Source: Lentisalinibacter sediminis (lineage in GTDB: Bacteria; Pseudomonadota; Gammaproteobacteria; Steroidobacterales; Woeseiaceae). Taken from it: a stretch of DNA of 64,000 bases. A program made the translations under genes and the position numbers. This document shows, in pieces, positions 24,207-32,745 of this stretch; the first letter of the stretch is position 1; every line of letters begins with the position of its first letter. The stretch lies in contig NZ_JAPDRF010000003.1 in NCBI RefSeq assembly GCF_040706615.1, positions 186,001 through 250,000 on the forward strand, read 5' to 3'. The notes under the pieces are model-generated. The model did no database searches. It had not been told where the DNA came from and was given only the letters and a program-made list of their open reading frames with translations.

Positions 24207-24515
24207 TCAGCCCGCGGCCCGCAGGTCCTCGTACTCGGGATGCCGCTCCAGCCACGCCGCCACGTAGGAGCAGGCCGGTACCACGCCGTGGCCGTATTGC
24301 CGGGCGTAGTCCATCCCCGTGCGTACCAGCTGTCCCGCGATGCCCCGGCCGCCGATCGCCTCCGGCACCTGCGTGCTGGTGAAATGCATCACGTCGCCGT
24401 CCATCTCGTAATCGGCGCAGGCGAGGTAACCGTCCACCTTGGTCTCGAAGCGGCGTTCGGCCGTGTTGTGGCTGACCTCGATCTCCGGTCTGCTGTCGGC
24501 GTTGCTGTCTGCCAT
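24207..24515 (-). CDS. small GNAT-type N-acetyltransferase (YjdJ-like)
   Basis: 102 residues with the compact acetyltransferase fold of the YJDJ-like group: FETKVDGYLACADYEMDGDVMHFTSTQVPEAIGGRGIAGQLVR, where GGRGIAGQLV is the acetyl-CoA pyrophosphate-binding loop, then GHGVVPACSYVAAWLERHPEYEDL. Substrate unknown. Start ATG 24515 is preceded by GAGGAG. It lies 11 bases after purA, so it is probably in the hfq-purA transcript. Confidence 0.88.
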   Translation of the reverse strand: MADSNADSRPEIEVSHNTAERRFETKVDGYLACADYEMDGDVMHFTSTQVPEAIGGRGIAGQLVRTGMDYARQYGHGVVPACSYVAAWLERHPEYEDLRAAG

Positions 24516-24526
24516 CGGCTCCTCGC

Positions 24527-25819
24527 TCAGTCGAAGGGGTGTCTCAGTACGATGGTCTGCTCCCGGTCGGCGCCGGTGGAGATGATGTCGATGGGCGTAC
24601 CCACGATCGCCTCGATACGCGCGAGATAGCTCCGGGCGTTCGCGGGCAGCGCATCGTAGTCGGTGATACCGACCGTGGATTCCGTCCAGCCGGGCATGTC
24701 CTCGTAGACCGGCTCGATGTCGGCATAGCGGTCCACCGCGACCGGCGGCGTGTCGATGGTGTCGTCGCCGATGCGGTAACCGGTGCAGACCCGGATGGTC
24801 TCCATGCCGTCCAGCACGTCCAGCTTGGTCACGCACAGGCCCGCGACGCTGTTGTTGACGATGGAGCGTTTCAGGGCCACCGCATCGAACCAGCCCACCC
24901 GGCGTGGCCGCCCGGTCGTGGCACCGAACTCCGCGCCCACCTTGGCCATGCGCTCGCCCTGGTCGTCGAACAACTCGGTGGGGAACGGGCCCGCCCCCAC
25001 CCGGGTCGTGTAGGCCTTGACGATGCCCAGCACGAAGTCGAGGGACCGCGGACCGATGCCGGTGCCAGTGCTGGCGCTGGCCGCCACCGTGTTCGAGGAA
25101 GTCACGAACGGGTAGGTTCCGTGGTCGATGTCGAGCATGGCGCCCTGGGCGCCCTCGAACAGTACGCTCTCGCCCGCCTCGGTCAGCTCCTGCAGGACGC
25201 GGGTCACGTCGGCGGTGAGCGGCGCGATGGTCTCGGCGAGTTCGAGCGCCCGGTCCAGCGTCTCGGTAAAATCCACCGTCGCTGCGTTGAAATAGTGCTT
25301 CAGGACGAAATTGTGGTAGTCCAGCACCTCGCCGAGGCGGGAGGCGAACTGCTCGCGCATGTAGAGGTCGGAGACGCGCAGCGCCCGACGCGCCACCTTG
25401 TCCTCGTAGGCAGGCCCGATGCCCCGGCCGGTGGTGCCAATGGCAGCCGCGCCCCGCGCCTTTTCCCGCGCCCGGTCCAGCGCCACGTGGGACGGCAGTA
25501 TCAGGGGGCAGGAAGGACTGACTCGAAGACGCTCGTAGACCGGCACGCCGCGCTCGATCAGGGCCGAAGCCTCCTCGACCAGCGCGTCCATGGACAGAAC
25601 CACGCCGTTGCCGATCAGGCACCGGACCCCTTCCCTGAGGATACCGGAAGGGATCAGGTGCAGTACGGTCTTCTCGGCGCCGATTACGAGCGTGTGGCCG
25701 GCATTGTGGCCGCCCTGGAAACGCGCGACGGCCGCGACCCGGTCGGTCAGCAGGTCGACGATCTTGCCTTTGCCCTCGTCGCCCCACTGGGTACCGATGA
25801 CGACTACATTTCTGCCCAT
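24527..25819 (-). CDS. purA: adenylosuccinate synthetase
   Basis: GTP-dependent synthesis of adenylosuccinate from IMP and aspartate, the first committed AMP step. 430 residues, standard length. Motifs: VVIGTQWGDEGKGKIVD at the N-terminus, FQGGHNAGHTLV, IGTTGRGIGPAYEDK, GARGAMLDIDHGTYPFVTSSNT-type segment and the C-terminal GADREQTIV. It follows hflC and DUF2065, the order found in E. coli and many gammaproteobacteria. Confidence 0.98.
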   Translation of the reverse strand: MGRNVVVIGTQWGDEGKGKIVDLLTDRVAAVARFQGGHNAGHTLVIGAEKTVLHLIPSGILREGVRCLIGNGVVLSMDALVEEASALIERGVPVYERLRVSPSCPLILPSHVALDRAREKARGAAAIGTTGRGIGPAYEDKVARRALRVSDLYMREQFASRLGEVLDYHNFVLKHYFNAATVDFTETLDRALELAETIAPLTADVTRVLQELTEAGESVLFEGAQGAMLDIDHGTYPFVTSSNTVAASASTGTGIGPRSLDFVLGIVKAYTTRVGAGPFPTELFDDQGERMAKVGAEFGATTGRPRRVGWFDAVALKRSIVNNSVAGLCVTKLDVLDGMETIRVCTGYRIGDDTIDTPPVAVDRYADIEPVYEDMPGWTESTVGITDYDALPANARSYLARIEAIVGTPIDIISTGADREQTIVLRHPFD

Positions 25820-25850
25820 GGTGGTCGTTGTCCCCGGTTGTGAGGTCTAT

Positions 25851-26042
25851 TCAGTAGCGTACGAAGTACAGCAGCGCAAGCCCGGCCACCATGCTGACCA
25901 GCCCTATCCGGCGGATGCTGCCGTCGTCGAGTTCCGCGATGGCGACCAACGCCTCGCGCCAGCGGCGCGGGCTGGCGAAAGGCAGCAGTCCCTCGAGTAC
26001 GAGATACAGGGCGAAAGCCGCCCAGAGATCACTCCATTGCAT
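25851..26042 (-). CDS. DUF2065 small inner-membrane protein
   Basis: 63 residues with two hydrophobic helices (LWAAFALYLVLEGLLPFA and IGLVSMVAGLALLYFVRY) joined by a polar loop containing PRRWREAL. Size and position between hflC and purA match the DUF2065 (YjeT-like) family, whose function is unknown. Confidence 0.9.
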   Translation of the reverse strand: MQWSDLWAAFALYLVLEGLLPFASPRRWREALVAIAELDDGSIRRIGLVSMVAGLALLYFVRY

Positions 26043-26102
26043 GCGGCTTCTCCGTTCGGGCGCTCACCGGCGCTGCCCGGATACCGGGGCACCGGCGGGC
26101 GG

Positions 26103-26978
26103 TCAGCGCGAGGCGCCGCCGGCGTCGTTCAGGTAACGGAAGAAGTCGCCGTCGGGCTCCAGCACCAACAGGTCACCGGTCAGGCCTATCGAGTTCCGAT
26201 AGGCCTGGATGCTGCGGTAGAAAGCATAGAACTCCCTGTCCCGATCGAAGGCGCGGGCATAGATTTCCGCGGAAACCGCATCGCCCTCACCCCGGATCTG
26301 CTGCGCCTCCCGGTTCGCCTCGGCGATAAGAATGGTGCGTTGGCGATCGGCATCGGCGCGCATGCGCTCAGCCTCCTCGGCGCCTTCGGCCCGCAGCTCT
26401 GTCGCCACGGTCGCGCGCTCCTGGCGCATGCGTCGGTACACCGACTCCGCCACGTCTTCGGAGAACTCGATCCGTTTCACCCGCACGTCGACCAGTTCGA
26501 TGCCGAACTCGGTCGCGGTTTCCGCCGCGGCGACCACTATGTCGTCCATGAGCACGGTACGCTCCAGAGACACCACCTGGCGCACCGTTCGCTTGGCGAA
26601 CTCGTTTCGCAGATCGGCCTTGAGGATCTCCAGCAGCCGACCCGTGGCGATCACCTCGTTGCCGCCCGTGGATATGTAGTACTGCCTCGCGTCCCGGATG
26701 CGCCACTTCAGAAAGAAATCCACGAACACGGATTTCTTCTCCGCGGTAATCACTTCCTCGGGTGGATTGTTCAGCGTCAGGATCTGCCGCGGGAATTTCC
26801 GGACGTTGTTGACGATCGGCATCTTGAAATGCAGGCCCGGCTCGTAATCGGACGCGATGACCTCGCCGAATCGGAACTTGAGTGCATACTCGCGCTCGTC
26901 GACGGTGAAGACCGAAAGGCCGAGGATCACCAGTGCCAGACCGAGAACAATGACGACGATGAATCGGGCGTTACTCAT
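26103..26978 (-). CDS. hflC: protease modulator HflC
   Basis: SPFH/prohibitin-family membrane protein that with HflK forms a large periplasmic cage around FtsH and limits its proteolysis. 291 residues: N-terminal transmembrane anchor (FIVVIVLGLALVILGLSVF), SPFH core (FTVDEREYALKFRFGEV), and the charged coiled coil RMRQERATVATELRAEGAEEAERMRADADRQRTI. Start ATG 26978 shares its first base with the hflK stop (TGATG), so the pair is coupled. Confidence 0.97.
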   Translation of the reverse strand: MSNARFIVVIVLGLALVILGLSVFTVDEREYALKFRFGEVIASDYEPGLHFKMPIVNNVRKFPRQILTLNNPPEEVITAEKKSVFVDFFLKWRIRDARQYYISTGGNEVIATGRLLEILKADLRNEFAKRTVRQVVSLERTVLMDDIVVAAAETATEFGIELVDVRVKRIEFSEDVAESVYRRMRQERATVATELRAEGAEEAERMRADADRQRTILIAEANREAQQIRGEGDAVSAEIYARAFDRDREFYAFYRSIQAYRNSIGLTGDLLVLEPDGDFFRYLNDAGGASR

Positions 26979-28126
26979 CAGCGGGTCCTCCTGGCACGCG
27001 CGTCGTCGCGGTTTCTGGGATCACTCTGCTCTCGCATCTGCGGCCGCGCACTCGTCGACGACTCGGCCCCGGAACCGGCGTCTCCCTCGGTGCCGCGGGC
27101 CTGGCGTTGCATGAGTTTGTCGATCGGCAGATACAGCAGATTGCCGCTGCCCTCCGCGTCCAGCAGAATCTTGCTGGAACGCTGCAGGACGTCCTCGATG
27201 GATTCGATGTAAAGGCGCTCCCGGGTAACCTCGGGCGCCGCCTGGTATTCCGCCAACAGCAGCTCGAAGCGGGCCGCCTCACCTTCCGCGTTGGCGATCA
27301 GCCGGTCCCTGTAGGCGAGAGCATCCTCGCGCATGCGCGCGGCCTGGCCGCGCGCCCGCGGGATGATGTCGTTACGGTAGGCTTCCGCCTCCAGACGCAG
27401 GCGCTCCTTGTCCTCACGCGCCTTGACCGCATCCTGGACGGCATCCCGCACCCGGTTGGGAAACTGTACCTTCTGCAGGTTGACGGAGATCACGCTGATT
27501 CCGGCTTCATACATATCGAGTGTGCGCTGGATCAACTCCTGGGTCCGGTCGGCAATCTCCGCCTGGTTCTCGAGCAGAATCTCATCCAGCGTGCTCTTGC
27601 CGACGACCTCGCGGATGGCGCTCTCACTCACCTCGTCCAGCGTCTCGTCCGCATTGCGCACATTGAACCGGAAGGCGATCGGGTCGGTCCTGCGGTACTG
27701 GACCGCCAGATCCACCAGCACGAAGTTCTCGTCGCCGGTGAGCATCTGGGAGGTCTGCTCGAAGCGGCTGACCGCGCCGACATTCACCTTCTCCACGGTC
27801 TCGACGGGATACGGGATATGCCAGTGCAGCCCCGGCATGGTCGTCGCCTGATAGTCGCCGAAGCGCAGTACCAGACCGCGTTCGGCCTCGTCGATGCGGT
27901 ACAGGCCCGTGAGCCCCCAGGCTACCAGCGCCAGCACGATGATGATGGCGATGCCGGTATTGCCGCCGCCCGGCCCGCCACCGCCGCCGCCGCCCTTGCC
28001 GCCGAATGCAGACCGCAGCCGGCGCTGCCAGTCGCGGATGATCTTGTCCAGGTCGGCCGGGCCCTGATCCCTCCCGCCCCACGGGTCTTTGGGATCGTCG
28101 CCCTTACCAGATTCGTTCCAGGCCAT
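26978..28126 (-). CDS. hflK: protease modulator HflK
   Basis: Partner of HflC in the FtsH-regulating complex. From MAWNESGKGDDPKDPWGG it is 382 residues: a cytoplasmic N-terminus with a glycine stretch, a transmembrane segment (IAIIIVLALVAWGLTGLY), an SPFH core (YRIDEAERGLVLRFGDY) and a coiled coil. The family N-terminus MAWNE supports ATG 28126. An upstream GTG (28156) overlaps the hflX stop as GTGA, and use of both starts cannot be excluded. The C-terminus ends in a disordered charged tail. Confidence 0.96.
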   Translation of the reverse strand: MAWNESGKGDDPKDPWGGRDQGPADLDKIIRDWQRRLRSAFGGKGGGGGGGPGGGNTGIAIIIVLALVAWGLTGLYRIDEAERGLVLRFGDYQATTMPGLHWHIPYPVETVEKVNVGAVSRFEQTSQMLTGDENFVLVDLAVQYRRTDPIAFRFNVRNADETLDEVSESAIREVVGKSTLDEILLENQAEIADRTQELIQRTLDMYEAGISVISVNLQKVQFPNRVRDAVQDAVKAREDKERLRLEAEAYRNDIIPRARGQAARMREDALAYRDRLIANAEGEAARFELLLAEYQAAPEVTRERLYIESIEDVLQRSSKILLDAEGSGNLLYLPIDKLMQRQARGTEGDAGSGAESSTSARPQMREQSDPRNRDDARARRTR

Positions 28127-28152
28127 GTGCTTCGTTTTATCCTCTGCCGGCG

Positions 28153-29478
28153 TCACGATGCCGCGCGTTGTTCGACGCCCGCCCCGCCGTCCTCACGGTA
28201 AGGCTCGAGGCGGTCCCCGGCGATATTCTCATGGGCGCAGAACCGGGCGAAATCTGTCGCATCCATGTCCAGCTCCAGCCACCACCCGCCGTCCTCGGCG
28301 GGCTCCTCTTCCACCACGGCTCCCGCGCCGAAGAGCACGGAGCGCTGGCGCCCTTCCGAGGGCGCGAGCCGCAGCCTGCCGCATACGCGGCGGGAACGGA
28401 ACTTCACCCGGAGAGCTTCCAGCAGCAAATCCAGACCCTCCCCCGTGCGGGCGGAGAGCCAGACACCGCGTGGATCGCCATCATCGTCGGACTCCAGCCT
28501 TGGCCGGCGCCCGAGAATATCGATCTTATTGTACACCCTGATCTGGGGCACTTCCCGCGCTCCGATCTGCTCCAGCACCTCGTTGACCTGGCGGACCCGC
28601 GGCAGGCGCTGCGGATCGCTGGCGTCGATCACGTGGAGGATCAGGCTCGCATCCCGGGTCTCCTTCAGCGTCGAACGGAATGCCGCAACGAGCTCGTGGG
28701 GCAGATCGCGCACGAAACCGACCGTATCCGCCAGCACGACCTCGCTGGTGTCGGGCAGCTCGAGGCGCCTCAGGGTCGGGTCCAGCGTAGCGAACAGCTG
28801 ATCCGCCGCGTAGACCCGGGCCTCCGTGAGCCGGTTGAACAGCGTCGACTTGCCGGCGTTGGTGTAACCCACCAGCGCCACCGTCGGCACCTCGCCACGC
28901 AGACGGTTGCGCCGGCCGAGCTCGCGCTGGCTGTCGACCTTCTCCAGCCGGGCCTGGATGCGCCGGATACGGTCCTGGATCAGCCGGCGGTCGGTCTCGA
29001 GCTGTGTCTCGCCCGGCCCGCGCAGCCCGATGCCGCCCTTCTGGCGCTCCAGGTGAGTCCAGCCACGGACCAGCCGGGTGGCGATGTGCCGAAGCTGGGC
29101 GAGTTCGACCTGCAGCTTGCCCTCGTGGGAGCGTGCACGCTGGGCGAATATGTCCAGGATCAGGCCGGTGCGATCGAGCACGCGGCAACGCAGGCGGCTC
29201 TCCAGGTTGCGTTCCTGACTGGGCGAGAGATCGTGACCGAAGATCACGAGTTCGGCACAGTCCGCCGCGACGCGCTCGGCCAGCTCGTCGACCTTGCCGC
29301 TGCCGATCAGGTAGCGGGGTTCGGGCGAGCGGCGGGAGACGTCGATGGTGTCCAGCACCTCGGCACCGGCGGACAGCGCGAGCTCCCTGAGCTCCTGGCA
29401 CTCCTCCGGGTCCGGCCGGGCGCCGAACTCGACATTGATCAAAATCGCACGCTCGCCGCTCTTCGGGCGTTCAAACAA
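28153..29478 (-). CDS. hflX: ribosome-associated GTPase HflX
   Basis: GTPase that splits or rescues stalled ribosomes under stress. 441 residues: N-terminal HflX domain (SRRSPEPRYLIGSGKVDELAE), coiled-coil linker (RIRRIQARLEKVDSQRELGRRNRL), and G domain with G1 GYTNAGKST near residue 204, G3 DTVGFVRDLP and G4 YNKIDI. The C-terminal ~80 residues are typical. It lies between hfq and hflK, as in E. coli. Confidence 0.97.
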   Translation of the reverse strand: MFERPKSGERAILINVEFGARPDPEECQELRELALSAGAEVLDTIDVSRRSPEPRYLIGSGKVDELAERVAADCAELVIFGHDLSPSQERNLESRLRCRVLDRTGLILDIFAQRARSHEGKLQVELAQLRHIATRLVRGWTHLERQKGGIGLRGPGETQLETDRRLIQDRIRRIQARLEKVDSQRELGRRNRLRGEVPTVALVGYTNAGKSTLFNRLTEARVYAADQLFATLDPTLRRLELPDTSEVVLADTVGFVRDLPHELVAAFRSTLKETRDASLILHVIDASDPQRLPRVRQVNEVLEQIGAREVPQIRVYNKIDILGRRPRLESDDDGDPRGVWLSARTGEGLDLLLEALRVKFRSRRVCGRLRLAPSEGRQRSVLFGAGAVVEEEPAEDGGWWLELDMDATDFARFCAHENIAGDRLEPYREDGGAGVEQRAAS

Positions 29479-29510
29479 GTGGAACCTCCGGGGAGAACGT
29501 GCTGCTCCGC

Positions 29511-29756
29511 TCAGTCGGCGTCATCCCCACCTTCGTCGGCAGCAGGGAGGCGGACGTTGCGCGACGGCACGACCGTCGAGATGGCGTGCTTGTACACCAT
29601 CTGATTGACACTGTTCTTCAGCAATACGACAAACTGATCGAACGAATCGATCTGCCCCTGCAGCTTGATGCCGTTCACCAGGTAGATGGATACCGGCACC
29701 TTTTCCCTGCGCAGGATATTCAGAAACGGATCTTGCAAAGACTGGCCCTTGGCCAT
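29511..29756 (-). CDS. hfq: RNA chaperone Hfq
   Basis: Hexameric Sm-like protein that pairs small RNAs with mRNAs. 81 residues: Sm1 (SLQDPFLNILRREKVPVSIYLVNGIKLQGQIDSFDQFVVLL) and Sm2 with YKHAIST, then a short acidic C-terminus (EGGDDAD), shorter than the E. coli tail. Shine-Dalgarno AAGGAG. A possible -10 TATGCT (29864-29869, minus strand) with a poor -35 lies upstream, followed by a 7-bp hairpin (29835-29858) in the leader. It follows miaA, the usual order. Confidence 0.98.
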   Translation of the reverse strand: MAKGQSLQDPFLNILRREKVPVSIYLVNGIKLQGQIDSFDQFVVLLKNSVNQMVYKHAISTVVPSRNVRLPAADEGGDDAD

Positions 29757-29886
29757 CCTCGTACTCCTTGTTGTTATCGTTGTCCCGCCGGCTCCCGTCC
29801 GCCGCCGCCTGCAAGGCGCGGGCGAACCGGTGCGGGTGCCTCAACCCAAGCAGGCACCGGGCCAGCATACCACAGCCCGCCGCGGG

Positions 29887-30858
29887 TCAGGGCCCGTCGG
29901 GACAACCGATGTGTGCTTCTACCGCTGCGGATATGCGGCCTGGTGTGGCCGGATCAAGGGGGTCCAGGCATTGCGCATCTTCGTCCCCGCGGATCCAGGT
30001 ATGCTGACGCTTGGCGAGTCTTGCCGTCGCGACTTCCGTCTCCCGACGGGCTTCTGCGAGTGTCGTCTCGCCACGCAGGTGGCGCGCCAACTGCCGATAG
30101 CCGACCGCACGCAGCGCGGGCGCATCGGCGCTGAGCCCGGGGCGGGCCAGCAATGCCTCGACCTCGGCGACGAAGCCGGCCTCGAGCATCGCTTCGAGCC
30201 TCAGGCGGATTCGCTCCCGGAGCCGGTCCCGATCCCCGAACACCAGCGCCAGGCGGATGAAACGCCCGACAGACGGCGACGATGCCGGCTCCCGGTGCCA
30301 GTCGGACAGCGTCCGCCCGCTCAGTTGCCAGACCTCTAGAGCCCGCTGGATGCGCTGCGCATCGCCGGGATCGACGCGCGCCGCCGTCTCGGCGTCAATG
30401 CGGGCGAGCTCGCCGTGCAGCGCGGACCAACCCAGCGCATGCGCGCGGGCGTCGATGGCCGCGCGTACGGCCGCGTCGCGGCCGGGCAGCTCGGACAGGC
30501 CCCGGATCAGCGCCCGGAAGTAGAGCATGGTGCCGCCGACCAGCAGGGGGATGCGGCCCGCCTCGCGGATCTCGCGGATCGAGCGCAGCGCATCGCGCCG
30601 GAACTCACCGGCGGAATAGGCCTGCTCCGGTTCGCGGATGTCGATCAGCCGGTGGGGCGCCTCGGCCAGCACGCCGGGCGAAGGCTTGGCGGTGCCGATG
30701 TCCATGCCCCGGTAGACCATCGCCGAATCGACGCTCACGATCTCCACCGGCAGGCGGCGCGCGAGTTCCACGGCGATGTCCGTCTTCCCGGCCGCGGTCT
30801 GCCCCAGCAGGCAGATCACGGGAGCGCCCGGGGAGGCCCCTGCGTTGCGGCGAGTCAC
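29887..30858 (-). CDS. miaA: tRNA dimethylallyltransferase
   Basis: Transfers a dimethylallyl group to N6 of A37 in tRNAs reading UNN codons. 323 residues from GTG 30858, which overlaps the mutL stop as GTGA. Walker A GQTAAGKT at residues 19-26, then SVDSAMVYRGMDIGTAKP, LVGGTMLYFRALIRGL and the C-terminal AVGYRQL and RLAKRQHTW motifs. Earlier in-frame starts would lie inside mutL, and none carries extra family sequence. Member of the mutL-miaA-hfq series. Confidence 0.96.
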   Translation of the reverse strand: MTRRNAGASPGAPVICLLGQTAAGKTDIAVELARRLPVEIVSVDSAMVYRGMDIGTAKPSPGVLAEAPHRLIDIREPEQAYSAGEFRRDALRSIREIREAGRIPLLVGGTMLYFRALIRGLSELPGRDAAVRAAIDARAHALGWSALHGELARIDAETAARVDPGDAQRIQRALEVWQLSGRTLSDWHREPASSPSVGRFIRLALVFGDRDRLRERIRLRLEAMLEAGFVAEVEALLARPGLSADAPALRAVGYRQLARHLRGETTLAEARRETEVATARLAKRQHTWIRGDEDAQCLDPLDPATPGRISAAVEAHIGCPDGP

Positions 30859-32645
30859 TGCCCGCGCAGAAACAAACGGTCGAGTTCGCGCAGACCCAGC
30901 GCCGTCCAGGTCGGCCGCCCGTGGTTGCACTGATCGGCGCGGTCGGTGGTCTCCATGGCGCGCAGCAGAGCATTCATCTCCGGCACGCTCATCGCGCGGT
31001 TGGCCCGTACCGAATGGTGACAGGCCATGGTGGCGAGCAGCTCGTCCACATGGCCGGCGATGCGGCTGCTGGTGCCGTGCTCGGCCAGGTCCGCCAGCAC
31101 GTCGCGGACCAGCTCCTCGGCTGCGGAGGCGGCGAGCAGCGTCGGGATCTCCCGGATCACGACCGACTCCGGGCCGTGGCGATCCAGCACCAGGCCGACC
31201 TCACGGAACTCCTCCGCGTGCTGCTCGGCAAGGTCGGCTTCGGCCCGGGAGACTTCCACCGCCCGGGGCACCAGCAACGGCTGCCGCACCACGTTGCGGT
31301 CGGCGAAGGACCGCTTCAGCCTCTCATAGGTGATGCGCTCGTGAGCGGCGTGCATGTCGACCAGGATAAGCCCGTCGGCGTTCTCTGCCAGGATGTAGAT
31401 GCCGTGCAGCTGTGCCAGCGCATAGCCGAGCGGCGGCACGGCACCGGCCGCCGGAGGCGGCGTCTGCGCGTGCGTCCCTGTCGTGCCGGCTTCGCCGCTG
31501 CCGGACAGCGCCGCGTAGGCGGCCAGCGGCTCCGCGGCTCCGGATTCCGCGGCAGGCCAGTCGGCGGCCGCCAGCGGCATGGCCGACTGGCGGAATTCCG
31601 GCAGTGTCGTCGGGGCGGCGACCGCAGCGGCAGCAGGGCGCGCGCCCGGGCGGGTGCCGGCCAGCGCCTCCTCGATGCTGCGGAAGACGAATTCGTGCAC
31701 GCTGCGCGAATCGCGGAAGCGGACCTCGTGCTTGGCAGGATGAGCGTTCGCATCCACCCGCGCCGGGTCCAGGCTGACGCTCAATACGTATGCCGGGTGG
31801 CGCCCGTGGAAGAGCACGTCACGGTAACCGTGGCGCACGGCATGCATGAGTACCTTGTCGCGCACCGCACGTCCGTTCACGTAGCTGTACTGCAGATCGG
31901 CCTGGCTGCGGGAATAGGTGGGCAGGGCCAGCCAGCCGGCCAGCGCGATACCCTGTGCCTCGCGCTCCACCTCGATGCACTCCGCCGCGAAACGTTCGCC
32001 CAGCACCTGGGACAGGCGCCGCAACCGGCCGGCGCCGTCCGTGGTCGCGGGCAGGTGCATCACGCTGCGCCCGTTATGCGTGAGGGTGAACTGGACATCG
32101 AAGCGGGACAGCGCCAGCCTGCGCAGCGCCCGATCGATATGCTGGAACTCCGTCTTCTCGGTGCGCAGGAACCGTCGCCGGGCCGGCGTGTTGAAGAACA
32201 GGTCCCGCACCTCGACCGTAGTCCCTTCCGGATGCGCCGCCGGCACCGGCTCCGACACGGCGCCGTTGTCGGCTCCTACCCGCCACGCAGTCCCGGCGCC
32301 GGCCGCACGGGAGGTCAGCGAGAGGCGGGACACCGAGGCGATGCTCGGCAGCGCCTCGCCGCGGAAACCAAGCGAGGCGACCGCCTCGAGATCGTCCAGG
32401 CTGTCGATCTTGCTGGTGGCGTGCCGGGCGAGAGCGAGCCCCACCTCCGCCTCCGGGATGCCGGCGCCGTCGTCCCGCACCCGGATCAGCCGCGCTCCGC
32501 CCGCCTCGATGTCCACCTCGATGCTCCGTGCGCCGGCGTCGAGACTGTTCTCCACCAGTTCCTTGACCACGGAAGCCGGCCGCTCGACGACCTCGCCGGC
32601 GGCGATCTGATTCACCAGGTGTTCGGGCAGTACTCGGATGGCCAT
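30855..32645 (-). CDS. mutL: DNA mismatch repair protein MutL
   Basis: GHKL ATPase that links MutS to strand incision. 596 residues from ATG 32645. The N-terminal ATPase has IAAGEVVERPASVVKELVENSLDAGA, RDDGAGIPEAEV and ATSKIDSLDDLEAVASLGFRGEAL. The C-terminal domain contains DMHAAHERITYE (residues 430-441), fitting the DQHA(X)2E(X)4E metal site of endonuclease-type MutL. This fits bacteria that lack MutH. The linker is Ala/Pro-rich and poorly conserved. Confidence 0.97.
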   Translation of the reverse strand: MAIRVLPEHLVNQIAAGEVVERPASVVKELVENSLDAGARSIEVDIEAGGARLIRVRDDGAGIPEAEVGLALARHATSKIDSLDDLEAVASLGFRGEALPSIASVSRLSLTSRAAGAGTAWRVGADNGAVSEPVPAAHPEGTTVEVRDLFFNTPARRRFLRTEKTEFQHIDRALRRLALSRFDVQFTLTHNGRSVMHLPATTDGAGRLRRLSQVLGERFAAECIEVEREAQGIALAGWLALPTYSRSQADLQYSYVNGRAVRDKVLMHAVRHGYRDVLFHGRHPAYVLSVSLDPARVDANAHPAKHEVRFRDSRSVHEFVFRSIEEALAGTRPGARPAAAAVAAPTTLPEFRQSAMPLAAADWPAAESGAAEPLAAYAALSGSGEAGTTGTHAQTPPPAAGAVPPLGYALAQLHGIYILAENADGLILVDMHAAHERITYERLKRSFADRNVVRQPLLVPRAVEVSRAEADLAEQHAEEFREVGLVLDRHGPESVVIREIPTLLAASAAEELVRDVLADLAEHGTSSRIAGHVDELLATMACHHSVRANRAMSVPEMNALLRAMETTDRADQCNHGRPTWTALGLRELDRLFLRGQ

Positions 32646-32705
32646 AATGCGGGTGCCGGGCGCAACCGTTGGCCCGTCCGGGGATTCTGTCACAAAGCTC
32701 CGATC

Positions 32706-32724
32706 GGCCGCCAGGCGGGCGGCC
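32706..32724. other. hairpin between amidase and mutL
   Basis: GGCCGCC and GGCGGCC, a 7-bp inverted repeat around a 5-base loop, 60 bases upstream of mutL and downstream of the amidase stop. No U-tract; possibly an mRNA boundary element. Confidence 0.35.
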
Positions 32725-32745
32725 GGTCCCATGACGACGGGCAGG